64,000 nucleotides of DNA, taken from Ancylobacter aquaticus. Lineage in GTDB: Bacteria > Pseudomonadota > Alphaproteobacteria > Rhizobiales > Xanthobacteraceae. The stretch lies in NCBI RefSeq assembly GCF_004339465.1, contig NZ_SMFY01000002.1:248001-312000 (forward strand). The letters run 5' to 3'. A program made the position numbers and the translations under genes. Shown here in pieces: positions 63,289 through 64,000 of this stretch (positions within the stretch are counted from its first letter, which is position 1; every line of letters starts with the position of its first letter). Below the pieces are notes generated by a model. The model saw only the letters and a list, made by a program, of their open reading frames with translations, was not told where the DNA came from and ran no database searches.

Positions 63289-64000
63289 ATGTCGTCCGAA
63301 GCTCATGCTTCTAGCCAAAACTTCATCAACCGTTTCTTCTCGGCTCCGCTGGCCGAGACCGATCCGGAGCTCGCTGGCGCCATCTCCGCCGAGCTCGGCC
63401 GTCAACGCGACGAGATCGAGCTCATCGCGTCGGAGAACATCGTCTCGCGCGCCGTGCTTGAGGCGCAGGGTTCGGTGCTCACCAACAAATATGCCGAGGG
63501 CTATCCCGGCCGCCGCTATTATGGCGGCTGCCAATATGTCGACGTGGCCGAGCAACTCGCCATCGACCGCGCCAAGAAGCTCTTCGGCGCCGACTTCGCC
63601 AACGTGCAGCCCCATTCCGGCGCGCAGGCGAACACCGCCGTGTTCTTCGCCCTCATGCAGCCGGGCGACACCTTCCTCGGCCTGAACCTCGCCGCCGGCG
63701 GTCATCTGACCCATGGCGCCTCGGTCAGCCTGTCGGGCAAGTGGTTCAAGCCGGTGCCCTATAATGTGCGCCGCGACGACCAGCGCATCGACTATGAAGA
63801 GGTCGCCCAGCTCGCCGACGAGCACAAGCCGAAGGTGATCATCGCCGGCGGCTCGGCCTATCCGCGCCATATCGACTTCGCGAAGATGCGCGCCATTGCC
63901 GATTCGGTCGGCGCCTATCTCATGGTCGACATGGCCCATTTCGCGGGGCTCGTGGCCGGCGGCGTGCATCCCAACCCGGTGCCGCACGCGCATGTGACCA
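63289..64000 (+). CDS. glyA: Serine hydroxymethyltransferase, 5' part
   Basis: The first 237 codons; the gene runs off the window, so the PLP lysine is not reached. ATG 63289 follows AGGGAGG. Family signatures: [45 protein letters not shown] and [14 protein letters not shown] with the PLP-stacking His and Asp. Interconverts serine and glycine with tetrahydrofolate. Confidence 0.96.
   Translation, partial: MSSEAHASSQNFINRFFSAPLAETDPELAGAISAELGRQRDEIELIASENIVSRAVLEAQGSVLTNKYAEGYPGRRYYGGCQYVDVAEQLAIDRAKKLFGADFANVQPHSGAQANTAVFFALMQPGDTFLGLNLAAGGHLTHGASVSLSGKWFKPVPYNVRRDDQRIDYEEVAQLADEHKPKVIIAGGSAYPRHIDFAKMRAIADSVGAYLMVDMAHFAGLVAGGVHPNPVPHAHVT

Overview
The window is high-GC chromosomal DNA from an alphaproteobacterium, most likely a Hyphomicrobiales (Rhizobiales) member of the Xanthobacteraceae/Ancylobacter-Starkeya type. 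The evidence is the gene order rpoZ - rel - pyrE - pdxJ - acpS - lepB - rnc - era - recO - parC, an LdtR-type regulator, a two-domain cold-shock protein, an Mg-type HemB, an NDUFS4-like complex I subunit and an alphaproteobacterial GTTC-N7-GTTC LexA box. I assign no species.

Layout. 0.1-3.5 kb: a Tat-exported multicopper beta-propeller protein that best fits thiocyanate dehydrogenase, a membrane-anchored J-domain protein and an LTXXQ-like protein. 3.6-9.2 kb: one catabolic/uptake cluster (Asp/Glu-racemase-fold protein, AtzA/TrzN-type amidohydrolase, polar amino-acid ABC transporter, GntR/FCD regulator). 9.5-13.0 kb: tRNA-Glu, glyoxalase I, sirtuin, double cold-shock protein, DUF192 and PPC-domain proteins.

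13.04-27.39 kb is an integrated phage element. It is bounded by a 23-bp direct repeat equal to the 3' end of tRNA-Pro(TGG). A tyrosine integrase lies at the left end, followed by a chain of tiny translationally coupled genes. Then comes an abrupt junction near 15.48 kb where two genes, both cut at their 5' ends, meet head to head. The rest holds the tail tip fragment, a tail fibre with a C-terminal SGNH esterase, surface-modification cargo (a second SGNH hydrolase, a methyltransferase and a frameshifted acyltransferase), a structured non-coding stretch, a lysis cassette (muramidase endolysin, 3TM holin and two small membrane/exported proteins) and small right-end genes, one behind a LexA box. 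No terminase, portal or capsid gene is present, so the element is a deletion derivative. Short GTCAGAACG motifs, three beside the right core and one inverted beside the left core, look like integrase arm sites.

27.4-41.5 kb: rpsU, the complex I subunit, tRNA-Arg, a deoxyribosyltransferase-like membrane protein, an M29 aminopeptidase, a BON/OmpA-like protein with two tiny membrane proteins, slt, dapA, smpB, efp with divergent epmA, a family-5 uracil-DNA glycosylase and a NYN-domain protein. 41.7-52.2 kb: the conserved housekeeping block rpoZ to parC, whose genes mostly overlap or nearly touch and are co-directional. 52.3-64 kb: phoX, bpt, an RDD protein, threonine dehydratase, a LivH-type permease with an N-terminal lipoprotein-like domain, hemB, an enoyl-CoA hydratase-family hydrolase, a four-TM protein, ldtR, an HDAC-family deacetylase and the 5' part of glyA.

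The most interesting parts are the phage element (deletion junction, arm sites, paired esterases with acyl/methyl-transfer cargo, structured intergenic region), the thiocyanate dehydrogenase-like protein, a racemase-fold protein lacking both catalytic cysteines, and the lipoprotein-LivH fusion.
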